Numbered from the stretch's first letter, positions 1 through 12,420 are shown. The stretch: 64,000 nucleotides of DNA from Branchiostoma floridae (GCF_000003815.2 NC_049989.1:499574-563573), one strand, 5' to 3'. Program-made: numbers and translations. The notes: generated by a model from the letters alone, not told the origin.

Positions 1-384
1 ATAATAGTAACATTTTCCTACAGTAGTGTGTTGTTAGTGGCCCTGCCTCTGGACCAAGAAGTCGGATCCCGGCTGTGTCGCTCACCCGACATGCACACTA
101 CCAGGAAGGGTTGCAGTCCTTAAGATGTCATAAAAACCATGGTGCTTATTGTGCTTGACAAAAAGAGCTAGGGGAATTTACTGGACAGGTAGTGTCTCGA
201 TCCCCAGTCTTCTCTGTCACAACCTGTGGAAGAGTAGCTCCTTAATGAAGTAGTCTGGATCAAGAGGATCATCACTTTACTGTAAGTACAAGCTGAAGAG
301 AAGCAACTCAGGGGCAAATAAAAAAATGCTTTGACCAAACGTATGATGTACAGTAATGCTATGTTACATTTCTTTACCTGACAG

Positions 385-3300
385 GTGGGACATCGATGTG
401 TATGGGATCATAGCACACTACCTGGTCCACTGGAATGAACTACGTAAGGAAAACATTTTGTTGTACAACAGTATTGAATGATGTACTAAATTATATAATA
501 CTAACTGCTGTTTGACAAAGATTTCTCCTGACCAACTTCCATTTATTGTAAGAGGATTAAATTGAGGAAGTACCATTAAATTATATTTTATCAGAACCAC
601 ATTACCTCTTTTCATGTTTAGCCCTTAATACAGTCAAACCTCAGTCTATAGCGGCCACCAAAGGGACTGGCAAAATGTATAGACAGGTGGCCACTTTAGA
701 GAACAAGATGCTGATCAATTGAACAAGAGCACATTGACCACAAGTTACACATTATTAAACCAAGTAACATTGTCTTGATTGTCTCAGAATTCAGCTGACC
801 CTACCAAAATTAAATCTCCTGAGAATATTTGATATTGCCATGCGGAATGTTGGTAAATTTGCCAACAAAGACTTGCACTCTAACGTTCAAGGCATGATCT
901 GAGCCATAGACAGTCCTAATAGAATTAACCAACAATTTGTCTTTTCTATAATAGTCTTCCCAGCTGGCTTGCTGCAGTTCCCTGTGTTTGAATCTACAAT
1001 GCCAAGGTGTGTACATGTGGAAATTGTGCAAGGTGTGTATATGCATATGGAAAATGTGTGTGTGTGAGGTGTGTACATGTATGGAAACAGTGTGTGCAAG
1101 GTGTGTACATCTATAGAAAAACTTGTGTGTGCAAGGTGTGTACATCTATGGAAACTGTGCAAAGAATTGAAATGCATGGAAACAACGTGTGCAGGGTGTG
1201 TACATCAGATTCTTAGGAAAAAAGTATGTGCAAGGTGTGGTACATATATTCAGAATCACAGGCAGACACACCAAAAATAATGTCTTCATTTGTCATGGAG
1301 GTAATATAATAAAACAAATGACTTAACATTATGCCGTTGCTCCAGGTGGATGGTGTATGGAGCTATGGGCAGTATCTTAGGAAGGGAGATCATCAACTCT
1401 GTGGATGAGTTTGGTATGTATGGTCACTGTGGTAAATTGTATACTATTAGTTTATTTATACAATAATTGTTTTTGAAATAGATAAATTGTTTATCTGATA
1501 CCAATTGCTGGCACTAAACAAACGTGAAGAATCTAGGCCCGAATGGTGATCTGAGTCTTCAGAACAATTAGTCATAGAAACATTATATAATATCATTAAA
1601 ATGACAAGTTCCTTCAAAACTATACCGATAACAAGGAAGTGCCTATACAAAACGACCTTGAGTCATAATGGTAAATGAAGAATCTTATCATATGCAGTAG
1701 TAACCGCTGACTCAATCATTTTGAATGTGAAGATAAACGTTTTTGTTGGTAGATATTAACGTTACCTTTCTACTCATTTAATGATTGGAACAGATATGTA
1801 GTCTTGAAGTGCACAGCTACTGATGATAGTAATACATCTCTCCAGGTGGCAGATTTGATGGCAGGGGACAGCTGAAGGACTGGTGGAGTAACAAAACTAA
1901 ACAGGACTACAGTCAGCAGAGGGCGTGTGTTAGTGACTTCTGGTCTGGCTTCTCCATCAATGTTTTTGACACAGAGGTACACTTTCTAGAGGATACAGAA
2001 TATAATTTTCAATGTCAAATCTAAGTGGTCAGGACAGTTGAACAAATGACACACAGAGTACAGTTACAGAACAACACAATCAGTCATGTAGATCCTTTAT
2101 TCTTCTTCAATCTTGGAATTGAATTTCAATTGGCATTCTACAACCACTAACAGTAACTGGTAATCTGGTATATTCTTTTTCCGATGTTTTTTTGGTGCAA
2201 TTTTGAGCATATATAATGAAAGTAACATGGCTAACTCTTCCTGTACACACTGTCAGGTTCCCATCATAGGAACCAGAGTGGCACAGACCCTGATCGCTGA
2301 GCTGGGTGGCGTCAGGCAGGCTTTTTATGTGAGTTTCAAATACAGCAATATTGCGTTGGAGGCACCAGTACAACATACACGGTGAAGACACATGAATACT
2401 CAAGTACAAATTGAACACAGACCGTTGAAGAGATTCATTAGTCACGTGTGTAACATTGACTATCATAATTCGACCAGGTGCCATAATACCGCCACCTCAA
2501 GAAAACGTTAGTATAGAGTTCTTCCCAAGATTGTCTTGAACACTGAATGTCAAATATCCTAAATGTAATACAATTCAGATATTTAGGTGTTGAAGACAAT
2601 CTTGAGAAGGCCTCTATAACAACGACTTTTTGAGGTGGCGGTATAATGGCACCTGGTGGAATTATGCGAACGTATGTTACACAGTCAATGGAATGCAGTG
2701 ACTACATCTTTAAAGGTAAACACGTACCTCCAAATTTTTTATGGCTATCAGTCCACCTTGATCACGGAGTGACCCCGTTCTCGCAAGAGTTGCGAGAAGT
2801 ATGTCGAGACTTGTGTGGATCTTCTGCCCCTCAACCCCGCCTCCTTGCAGAGAAGGGGTAAATAGGACTTGGACAGCTCCAGCCATCATTGCGGTTCAGC
2901 TTCGCACCTCCCAGCTGCTTCTTTGATCTTTCTGTGGGCCTTACGTTGTTCTCAGTCAATAATCTTGACGGCGTCTGAGATAGGTTTGGTAGTTACGATG
3001 TGGAGTAGATGTTGGCTCAGTGTTCAGCGGTCCGTTCACCTAGTAATCTTTCTTTGCGGCACTGATAAAACAACTGTTACAGTTGCTGCAAATTCAAATG
3101 AAATTGACAGTACAACCCTAACCTCCAGGCCTACAGAGACTGGGTACAAGAGGCAGGAGAGGAACAGATGATCTCCAGCTTGGGCATCACAGCTGATCAA
3201 GCCTTCTTCATAGCGTATGCACAGGTAAGGCCACAACAAGTCAATTTTATGGATGACAATTTTCAGATTCCAAGTCTAATGCAAGAGGGGGAAAACAATG

Positions 3301-6300
3301 GGAAAAAACAAGATGCCAAAATTTTCAAAATAGCACATTATGTTGTATCAATAATACAATTGGCATAATGACAGGTACTGGTAGTCCTGTATTCTAGAAG
3401 TGAACAGAGTGACAACATTTAGTAACTGCACTAGAGACTACATTGTACAACTACTGAACTTGTTTTGCTCTTCAACAACTTCACTGAGATGCCCACCACT
3501 CTAGTGTCACTTATACATTACACTCAAGGCTACCAACGACACTTTTCTTCATTCAGCCAGATGAAACGAAATTGCTTGGGGTTTTTCCTGGACGTAAGGC
3601 AAAAATCAAATTGTGTGTGCTGATGTCAACATGAAATGTACTTCATGTGGCCTAAGGTACTATGAACAAAATGTAATTTCAGAAAGAAAGAATCAAAGCT
3701 GATATCACTGAAACTGTTTGAAACTGTGTAATATACCACAAAAAACAATGCTGACATTAGCATGATAATACACCCTTGTTTTGTAAAATAACAAAATGAT
3801 AGTTTCTGGCATAAATTTTGTATTAAATAAGTTACAAGACAAATATTTGTGCTGAAAAGGGAAGGGGGCCTTCAATTTTGACATGCTTGGTTTGTGGGTG
3901 AGAGTGGTGGACAGTGGGACATCTGTGGGACATGACATGTAACTATGTACGGTACAGTAAGGTACATGACATGTATGTACAGTACAGTAAGGTACATGAC
4001 ATGTATGTACAGTACAGTAAGGGACATGACATGTATGTACAGTACAGTAAGGTACATGACATGTATGTACAGTACAGTAAGGTACATGACATGTATGTAC
4101 AGTACAGTAAGGGACATGACATGTATGTACAGTACAGTAAGGTACATGACATGTATGTACAGTACAGTAAGGTACATGACATGTATGTACAGTACAGTAA
4201 GGTACTGACATGTATGTACAGTACAGTAAGGGACATGACATGTATGTACAGTACAGTAAGGTACATGACATGTATGTACAGTACAGTAAGGTACATGACA
4301 TGTATGTACAGTACAGTAAGGTACATGACATGTATGTACAGTACAGTAAGGTACATGACATGTATGTACAGTACAGTAAGGGACATGACATGTATGTACA
4401 GTACAGTAAGGGACATGATATGTATGTACAGTACAGTAAGGGACATGACATGTATGTACAGTACAGTAAGGGACATGACATGTATGTACAGTACAGTAAG
4501 GGACATGACATGTATGTACAGTACAGTAAGGTACATGACATGTATGTACAGTACAGTAAGGGACATGACATGTATGTACAGTACAGTAAGGGACATGATA
4601 TGTATGTACAGTACAGTAAGGGACATGACATGTATGTACAGTACAGTAAGGGACATGACATGTATGTACAGTACAGTAAGGGACATGATATGTATGTACA
4701 GTACAGTAAGGGACATGACATGTATGTACAGTACAGTAAGGGACATGACAATATGTACAGTACAGTAAGGGACATGACATGTATGTACAGTACAGTAAGG
4801 GACATGACATGTACAGTAAGATTTAAACCAAACTTTTTCTTGCAGACAAACTGTGCTGTAAACACCCCTGCTGCAGACTATCGCTGGGTATCAGGCTTCA
4901 ATGTGCCACAGAACCTCAGGTATGTCGCACAGCAAGACTCTGCTTTGCAAACCCTACACATGCAGGCCTGTTCTAAAACACTATTTTCACTGATAAAGAG
5001 TGGAAATACTGGCTGTTGGTATCCATCTGACTTTGAAGTGTTCATCTGACAAGTATTCCTGTAACAGCATCATTAGTCTAAAAGTGTTCAGTATAAGTTA
5101 AACAGTTTATGACACATGAAAAGTGGTCCAAAGGCTATAATATTATGAAAACTGCACATATAACATAGTAATTAGATATTGTTTGTAATCATCATGACTG
5201 AGATTACTTCTTGTGCTATTCATATCACTTAAATCTTGAACGATGTGTAGTTATTTTATTTTTTATGTGTAAATTTATGGTGAGTTTCTTCCCTTGTGTT
5301 GGAACAATGTTTAAACTTTTCACAATGTGTAGTTATGTATAGGATAGGGCTGGGTACCGGTACAGAAAATACAGGTCCAGGTCCGGTTCAGGTCCAGAGC
5401 ATCAGGTCCAGGTCCAGACCTGAACCTGATTCGGTATGTGAGAACTTGTGAATGGGCGATACTCAAAACAATGGTCTGTTTCGCACCAAAGATATCTGTT
5501 TTGTGGAGTATTCGACTCCCGCTGGCGTTTAAAAATCCTACAAAGATAACTGCCTCTGAATTATTGAATGTTAAACTTGGTAGAAATGACTATAGACTCT
5601 ACTCAACTTTGCTCTTGTTATTTTCCTCGACCGGTAAGCCCCAAAACGTGTGAATTCCTGATCATATAATCAGTGCATTTTCCAATACAGTCAAACCTGT
5701 CTATAGCGGCCACTCAAGGGACTGGTCAAAATTGGCCACTATAGAGAGGTGGCCACTATAGAGAATATGCTAATTAGTTGACCACAAGCAATAAGTTACA
5801 CATGGTTTTAGTACCCACTGATCTTTATTCACATAATACAGTACTGTTCATGTACTGCAATGATTTTTACACTATATGTATTAAGAAAACAAAAGCTATA
5901 AAAAGTTTTAAATGTTCTACAGTTGATATTGTGAGACCGGTATCGTCATATTTCTTGATCTTTCGTCTTGTATCCTTTGATACTTCGCCGTCCGTGGTTC
6001 CCGCTCGCGTTCACANNNNNNNNNNNNNNNNNNNNNNNNNNNNNNNNNNNNNNNNNNNNNNNNNNNNNNNNNNNNNNNNNNNNNNNNNNNNNNNNNNNNN
6101 NNNNNNNNNNNNNNNNNNNNNNNNNNNNNNNNNNNNNNNNNNNNNNNNNNNNNNNNNNNNNNNNNNNNNNNNNNNNNNNNNNNNNNNNNNNNNNNNNNNN
6201 NNNNNTTTAACACAATTTACCTCCGTAATGTTGGTGTCGTCTATTGACCTTATATGACCTCGTTTGTCAGCGGGTATGGGTAGCGCCAGTTTACGAAGTT

Positions 6301-6905
6301 TTGTTTTGAAAATAAGTCAGAGGTTTTAAATCCGGCGTAGGGTGACGATACGGCCGCTGTATATGGCCGAACGCGTGCCGAAACATAGATCAGCGGTCCG
6401 CGTGGCCGTAATCGGCAGTGTTTTTGTACCTGCGGGACCGGAAATCGTGTGGCCGTGGCCGCGTTGGACAGGTGGCCGCTAAGCCTATTTCTTAATCATT
6501 ACGAATCCAAGGGACCGACAAAAAGTGGCCACTATGGGCAGGTGGCCGTTATGCAAAGGTGGCCGCTAATACAGGTTTGACTGTATGTCCAACATCCGGT
6601 CCACCAAAATTTTTCAGGTCTGGTTTTTCTGGACCGGTCCACTAAGAAAAACGATTTTCTCCGGTACACCCTACCGGTACCCAGCCCTAGTACAGGACAT
6701 TGACATTTTCATAATAACTACGGCTGATTAAAAGGCTATGGGACGAATGAATGAATGAATGAATAAGTTGATAATACAATGTACATGTATTGTGTTGATT
6801 GGCAGGGTGCAAGGAACTCTAGCCCACCTGCAGGAGTTCCAGGCCACGTTCCAGTGTCAGGCTGGTGACAGGATGTTCCAGCAGGACAGATGTGATGTGT
6901 TCTAG
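385..6905 (+). CDS. M13 (neprilysin/ECE) family C-terminal half, predicted catalytically dead
   Basis: Eight exons join in phase: 385-443, 955-1006, 1346-1413, 1846-1976, 2257-2328, 3129-3224, 4846-4919, 6806-6905 (stop TAG 6903-6905). About 217 residues; the 5' part lies outside the window. The order of M13 landmarks is clear: FPAGLLQ, YGAMGSILG, the LKDWW block, an Ile-Ala-x-Leu-Gly-Gly helix, a QAFFIAYAQ strand and a Cys-x-Val-Phe end. M13 enzymes are type II membrane zinc peptidases that cut small peptides outside the cell. Here HExxH reads REIIN, the ExxxD motif reads TLIAE, the NAFY substrate motif reads IAHY, and the His before the late Arg is Asn. Both zinc His, the zinc Glu and the transition-state His are gone while the frame stays open and all splice sites are canonical. 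I infer a pseudopeptidase (binding or scaffold role) rather than a decayed gene. Exons are sure; upstream exons were not found. Confidence 0.88.
631..893 (-). mobile_element. Truncated MITE, CAGTCAAACC family
   Basis: It starts with CAGTCAAACC right after a TA and contains the 'tagcggccac..agggactgg' block found in the copies at 5688-6583 and 42370-42865. Similarity to 42370-42865 runs in the opposite orientation and fades near 890, so one end is missing. It lies in the intron before exon 955 of the M13-like gene. Confidence 0.7.
1346..1413 (+). CDS. Exon with degenerate HExxH (REIIN) of the M13-like gene
   Basis: The exon opens after a tccag acceptor and ends TTTG before gtatgt. It encodes the M13 helix that normally holds the two zinc-binding His and the catalytic Glu. 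In the sequence His-1 is Arg (AGG), the Glu is kept (GAG) and His-2 is Asn (AAC). Flanking residues (YGAMGSILG before, VDEFGGRF after) are family-typical, so the alignment is not in doubt. Confidence 0.88.
2462..2668. repeat. Foldback (palindromic) element
   Basis: The left arm (accaggtgccataatacc...cacctcaa) returns as its reverse complement at the right end (ttgaggtgg...ggcacctggt). The inner parts also pair (agattgtcttgaacac with gtgttgaagacaatct). The whole stretch can fold as one long hairpin inside an intron of the M13-like gene. A related tract is seen near 8365-8415. Confidence 0.75.
3945..4815. repeat. 30-bp minisatellite, about 29 copies, intronic
   Basis: The period is exactly 30 bp (gtacatgacatgtatgtaca followed by gtacagtaag), with scattered variants (ggacatgac, gatatg) and two units with small deletions, near 4204 and 4748. 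It ends 30 bp before the acceptor of exon 4846 of the M13-like gene. Thirty is a multiple of three and no unit carries a stop in several frames, so ORFs of 270-390 codons open on both strands; these are artefacts. Confidence 0.95.
5688..6583. mobile_element. MITE with CAGTCAAACC ends and TA target duplication, nested
   Basis: Left end CAGTCAAACC at 5688, right end GGTTTGACTG at 6583, each bordered by TA. The uninterrupted relative at 48951-49388 has one continuous sequence where this element sits, so the insertion point can be read directly. Inner sequence repeats 'gtggccgct' blocks. The middle is an N gap (6016-6205). The TA duplication fits a Tc1/mariner-type transposase acting in trans (inference). 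Confidence 0.85.
6016..6205. other. Assembly gap, 190 N
   Basis: A run of N inside the nested MITE. Predicted frames crossing it have no meaning. Confidence 0.99.
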
Positions 6906-7170
6906 TCAGACATGGATGTGATGTGTTCTAGTCAGACATGGATGTGATATGTTCTAGTCAGACATGGATTTGATGTGTTCTAGTCAGACATGGATGTGAT
7001 GTGTTCTAGTCAGACATGGATGTGATGTGTTCTAGTCAGACATGGATGTGATGTGTTCTAGTCAGACATGGATGTGATGTGTTCTAGTCAGACATGGATG
7101 TAATGTGTTCTAGTCAGACATGGATGTGATGTGATCTAGTCAGACATGGATGTCATGTGTTCTAGTCAGA
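6891..7170. repeat. 26-bp minisatellite seeded on the M13-like stop codon
   Basis: About 10.8 copies of tgtgatgtgttctag followed by tcagacatgga. The first copy is the coding end of the M13-like gene (Cys-Asp-Val-Phe-stop); the rest form its 3' UTR. Every copy carries TAG, and 26 is not a multiple of three, so the protein end is fixed by copy one. Confidence 0.93.
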
Positions 7171-7181
7171 CTCAGCTCATT

Positions 7182-7725
7182 TAAGCTAAGGGCACAACCT
7201 GCCGTACGTGTTATTTGTCCATACGTTTTTTTTGGGGAGGGCACGTCTGCCACATTTTTTTAAAACGTGGGCCGGGGAAGAGATGGCAACAGCAGGGAGG
7301 GAGCACGTCTCAGTGCACGTCACTTGCAAGGTTGCACAGAGTGTAACCATGCCGAGAGCAGTTGCGTGCATTGATCATTGCACAAGTGGTAAGTGAGTTG
7401 TACGTATGATGTCTGAGTGAATTGCCACATTACCACATGCAGGCCATACTTACACGTGCTGCGTAAGTACTGTTTCCTTACTCACATTGGCTGCACGGGG
7501 CACGCGCGTCGCCCGTACCGACTCCTACGGGGGGCAGATTTGCAGCCCGATTGCAGACAAAGTTGCAAGTAACGTTCTACAGCAGGTCTGCATGCTCCAA
7601 AATTTGCCAGATTCTGTAGGATTTTGTACGGAGGCAGTACTTACCACTTACGGATCTCTAAAGATTGCCCACGTTTTGGCAAGTAGACGTATTTGCACAT
7701 ACGGCGGGTTGTGCCTTTAGCTTTA
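7182..7725. mobile_element. MITE with AAGCTAAGGGCACAAC ends
   Basis: The left end ttaagctaagggcacaac pairs with gttgtgcctttagctttac at 7707-7725. A shorter copy in the opposite orientation is at 43310-43650, sharing inner blocks such as 'cacttacggatct' and 'ttggcaa..agacg'. No credible coding sequence inside. Confidence 0.8.
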
Positions 7726-7739
7726 CCATGTTTACAGCA

Positions 7740-8790
7740 ATGACAAGGTATGCAATTAGTATTACACTGATTTTTATTGCCAAACTGAGACTGCCACCAT
7801 ATGGAAGGTTAGGCCCTGGAAAAAACTTTGTCAGTGTTTCCAGTTATATAAGTCCCAACAGGCCATAGCAAAAACCTGCCGACCCTAGAGTTTCTTACAT
7901 GTAAGTTGACCTCTGGCAAGGAACATAAAATCCAAGTGATGAAATTCAAAATAGACTCCAGGACTCCTGTATTTCACACATTTTGAACTGTTGACATAGA
8001 AATTTGTACCAATACCAGTAGTATAAAACATTTTACTTCTTAATATACCTGTGCTTGAGTGTAACATTATATTGCTTAAATGTAATTCTAAGATCACTAT
8101 GGCTGAAGAACAAAAAGGAAAAAAAGAGCATCCCTACCTACTGGCGCTATCTTTTTCAGGACTGCAACAAGAAACACAATAATCTTTTTCCTAGGCCTGA
8201 TAGCATTTCTTTGACAACACCTAACAAAAACGAGTACATAGCTGCCAATATATTCACTCTAATATCACCCAACCAATTTGAGATTGTAAGGAAAAAAAAG
8301 TGCTTCATCCAATGAAATTCATAAATGTTATTCTGCTGAACTTGTTTTTCTAAGTAGATTGAATTAATGGCACCCAATACCATAATACCACCACTAACCA
8401 TAATACCACCAAGTAAAATGTGCAAAATGACTCTAACTTTTAAGTTACAAGGGAAGCACATCTCAACTATGAATTTTATACCATCTGAATTGCACGAATT
8501 ACTTCTTTTCTTGTAATCAAATAAATATGGCACTATATGAGCTATGGGATACGCTGGGTAGTAACATTTTACACAGTTAAGTTTCTACCGCTTTAAGGAC
8601 ACATAAGTTACCACTCTTTATGGCCTTAATCTGTTCATCAGAACTTCTGTAAGTTAACTTCATGATTTTTTGCCAGTGCATAGCACCGGCTTTGAATCAA
8701 CAGAAGCGGTTCACTCAACCGTTCGTTTGGATGCATGGATTTAACCAAACCCTTCCAATAGCTCTTCTAAACACCTGATTGCGTAATTGA
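7740..8790. other. Intergenic, nothing recognised
   Basis: AT-rich sequence with no spliced or continuous coding signal on either strand. Only a weak similarity to the foldback element (ccataataccaccac) near 8365-8415 stands out. Confidence 0.5.
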
Positions 8791-8882
8791 GTCAGCGTGG
8801 CCAAGCGGTCTGGGGCACTTTACTTATTTGAGCATTTTGCTTCTGCAGCCGTGGATCGTGGGTTCGAACCCCACTTGCTACA
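8791..8882 (+). pseudogene. tRNA-Leu-like pseudogene or tRNA relic
   Basis: An A box (tggccaagcggtctggggc) is followed 40 bp later by a perfect T arm (GTGGG TTCGAAC CCCAC) and, four bases past the end, by an 8-T Pol III terminator. The acceptor stem GT(C)AGCG/TGCTAC pairs only if one extra C is ignored. I could not find a normal 5-bp anticodon stem. The long variable-arm layout and A box resemble tRNA-Leu/Ser genes. It could be a tRNA gene with an intron, but the acceptor bulge argues for a relic. Confidence 0.55.
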
Positions 8883-8889
8883 ATTTTTT

Positions 8890-9660
8890 TTCTTTGTTAG
8901 ACAAATCTCTTTTACTATTTTTTTAATAGAAGACAGACCAGTTCAGTAATTCGATGTTTAAAAACACTTTTTAGTGTGATTTTGTTAAACATCCAGGCTT
9001 TTTCCAAAATACGCACCGGCCAGCTTTTTTCAGAAGCTTTCTTGTTTCAGTAAAAATATAGCTAAAACATAATGTGGGATTACAACGTTCAAGAATAAAA
9101 GGTTTTCTAATCGTTACACAGTCACACAACAATCATATACAATCAATTGCACCTTCCCATTTCAAGTAAAAAAAGCCAGCCAAATTTGCCAGGCCAGAGC
9201 AAATATCCTAACAGTTACTCTACTAGCTGCCTGAACTAGAATCAACCCAACGTTAATAAATGCATATTGCAAAATGTTGACAACTGATTGCAAGAACCCA
9301 TCTTAGAGATAGTGTGGCCTTCTGTATAATTTTATAATTTGATATGTTACAGAACTACCTACTTATACTCCTATTGCCTGTCACCATCACTATCTCCATC
9401 AGAAAACATGGCGTTATACAGCACCTCTTGTTGGTTCAGAAGGTGATATCTGGTTGTCTTCTGTCTCAGCAGATCAAACTTTTTTCTTATAAGGCCTGTA
9501 TGGAGAAGACAAGGTATGTCAGGTATGTCTCAAGTGCTAAATGTCCTTGGTACTTAATAACATTCACACTAACATTACTGTCCTCAGTTCTGAATGAAAT
9601 TCAAACTAAGAAGGATGTCTGTTGGATCCAGTCTGAAAGTCTCTCCAGTACATGGGACTG
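8890..9660. other. Intergenic, nothing recognised
   Basis: AT-rich, low coding character, no repeat structure that I can see until the minisatellite begins near 9666. Confidence 0.5.
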
Positions 9661-9665
9661 TCCCT

Positions 9666-11275
9666 GGTGCTGAATGACAGTAACAGTAACAGAGATGCAG
9701 TCCATGTCTGAATATTATTCACACTAACACTGCTGTCCCTGGTGCTGAATGACAGTCACAGTAACACTGCTGTCCCTGGTGCTGAATGACAGTCACAGTA
9801 ACAGAGCTGCAGTCCATGTCTGAATATTATTCACACTAACACTGCTGTCCCTGGTGCTGAATGACAGTCACACTATAACTGCTGTTCTTGTTGCTGAACT
9901 GATACATTCACACTAACACAGCTGTCCCTAATGCTGATTTACATTTACACTTAGAGTGCTGTCCCCGGTACTGAATGACATTACACTTACACGGCTGTCC
10001 CTAGTGCTGAATGACATTCACACTTACACTGCTGTCCATGTTCTGAATACACTGCTGTCCCTGGTACTGAATGACATTACACTTACACTGCTGTCCCTAG
10101 TGCTGAATGACATTCACACTTACACTGCTGTCCCTGGTTCTGAATAGCATTCACACTAACACTGCTGTCAGAGTGCTGGATAAATCAACTTACACTGCTG
10201 TCCCTGGTACTGAATGACAATGACACTAACACTGCTGTTCCTGAATGACATTACACTTACACTGCTGTCCCTAGTGCTGAAGGACATTCACACTTACACT
10301 GCTGTCCCTAGTGCTGAATGACATTCACACTTACACTGCTGTCCCTGGTGCTGAATGACATTCACACTTACACTGCTGTCCCTAGTGCTGAATGACATTC
10401 ACACTTACACTGCTGTCCCTGTTTCTGAATAGCATGCACACTAACACTGCTGTCAGAGTGCTGGATAAATTAACTTACACTGCTGTCCCTAGTGCTGAAT
10501 GACATTCACACTTACACTGCTGTCCCTGGTTCTGAATAGCATTCACACTTACACTGATGTCCTTGGTACTGAATGACATTACACTTACACTGCTGTCCCT
10601 AGTGCTGAATGACATTCATACTTACACTGCTGTCACTGGTTCTGAATGACATTCACACTTACACTGCTGTCAGAGTGCTGGTTAAATCAACTTACACTGC
10701 TGTCCCTGGTACTGAATGACAATGATTGACACTAACACTGCTGTCCCTGGTGCTGAATGATATTGACACTAACACTGCAGTTCCTGATGCTGAATGACAT
10801 TCACACTTACATTGCTGTCCCTAGTGCTGAATGACATTCACACTTACACTGCTGTCCCTAGTGCTGAAGGACATTCACACTTACACTGCTGTCCCTAGTG
10901 CTGAATGACATTCACACTTACACTGCTGTCCCTGGTGCTGAATGACATTCACACTTACACTGCTGTCCCTAGTGCTGAATGACATTCACACTTACACTGC
11001 TGTCCCTGTTTCTGAATAGCATGCACACTAACACTGCTGTCAGAGTGCTGGATAAATTAACTTACACTGCTGTCCCTGGTACTGAATGACATTGATTGAC
11101 ACTAACACTGCTGTCCCTGGTGCTGAATGATATTGACACTAACACTGCCCCTGTTTATAACATTGACACTAACACTGCTGTCCCTGGCTTCAAGTAAAAT
11201 TGACACTGACACTACTGTCAATTGTGCTTGATGATGTCAACACCAATACTGTTTCTGGTGCTGAATGACATTCGA
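9666..11275. repeat. 37-bp minisatellite, about 43 irregular copies
   Basis: Consensus unit cactgctgtccctagtgctg followed by aatgacattcacactta. Units vary in length and several have inserted segments (gagtgctggataaat). The core gtccctggtgctgaa is shared with the separate 27-bp array at 19090-20170. It lies between the convergent ends of the M13-like and TP53I13-like genes. Confidence 0.9.
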
Positions 11276-11509
11276 ACTGACAGTTCTTATTTTATTTCAG
11301 TCATACCACAGGTATGGTTCAAATATATTGTCTTCGTAATGTTTCCTCTTCTGTCATTCTGGGACTAAATGACCGAAAATTTGGAACAAGGGTGGAGAAG
11401 GCCAATACCCTCAGGCGTTTTTTTCTTAATTTTTTTAAATAAATGCCCTTAAAATGATTTTACTTAGGTTTTTCGGCCATTTTTAGACCAATACTGTATT
11501 GACCTATTT

Positions 11510-12035
11510 TTGCACCCTGTACCCTGGTATCACAACTGAACGACATGAAATTTGGTACAGAGGTGCCTTGCACATAATATGCCAGTAACACTTCAATAAC
11601 ACTTTTGGTATTTGTGCATGCTTGATTTTTGCTCCTGCACCTTGGTATAGGAGTGCCCTGCACATATGCGCACATGGATTCAATAACACTTTTGGCATAC
11701 AGTACAACAAAATGCTTAATTTTGAGATTTTTGGCAATCTTTTTTAACAACGTACATTTTGGGCTCCTGTACCTGTACCCTGGATCTACAATCAAATAAC
11801 CTGAAATGTGGTATAGGAATGATAGGAGTGTCTTAGATATATGACCAAGTGGATCAAATAACAGTCTAGGCATACAGTACAACGAAATGCTTAATTTTGA
11901 GGTTTTGACCCGAAAATTACATTAAATTTTTTGGCTCCTGTACCATGGTTTGACAACCAATTGAGCTAAAATTTGGTATAGGAGTGCTTGGACATATGCG
12001 CACATGGATTCAACAACACATTTGGCATCTAGATC
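11510..12035. repeat. Degenerate tandem repeat of roughly 190 bp, about 3 copies
   Basis: Recurring blocks in fixed order: ggctcctgtacc, gaaatttggtataggagtg, cacatatgcgcacatggatt, tttggcatacagtacaac, gcttaattttgag. Divergence between copies is high, so this is an old duplication. No gene seen in or around it. Confidence 0.6.
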
Positions 12036-12420
12036 TACTGTGTTATAACATACTGTAAACTATCCCTTGTTATGAAAGAAAAAGTCTTGAATGTTAAAAA
12101 TAATTTGTTGTTTGTGTAGCCATTTACATGTATCATAATTATTCCATGACAATTGTGGCAATCATGTGGTGTATAGTGGTTATACATATAGCCTGTTACT
12201 GTATAAGTACATGAGAGAAATGCTTATATAGACGAAGATTCCTTTTCCATGCGCTTTACCAATTGTGCCTAAGAAAGGTACTCTTACTTATACGACAGTG
12301 GACACTAGTACTTTGAATACTCCATGTACAATAGTAGCTTAGATACTCTGTTTTTTTTTTACAAATGTACCTGTTTGTTTACGAATAAAGCCTTGAAAAA
12401 AAAAAATTAAAAAAAAAAAA

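Larger units (their letters stand above)
5345..6690. mobile_element. Inverted-repeat transposon (GGGCTGGGTACCGG ends), split by a second element
   Basis: The left end tagggctgggtaccggta is matched by its reverse complement at 6673-6690. Inside each end are GGTCC-rich subterminal repeats. A copy without the insertion lies in the opposite orientation at 48951-49388, which shows the outer element is about 440 bp and non-coding (a MITE). It sits in the last intron of the M13-like gene. Confidence 0.85.

Noticed and set aside
254-281. Possible 28-bp M13 exon (tag acceptor, gtaagt donor)
   Set aside because: Phase would fit exon 385, but the residues do not match the family and the acceptor has no pyrimidine tract.
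3705-5049. Long frames on both strands over the 30-bp array
   Set aside because: Period divisible by three; the array is intronic between well-supported M13 exons.
9666-11275. CRISPR-like look of regularly spaced repeats
   Set aside because: Units are contiguous minisatellite copies without unique spacers, in animal DNA.
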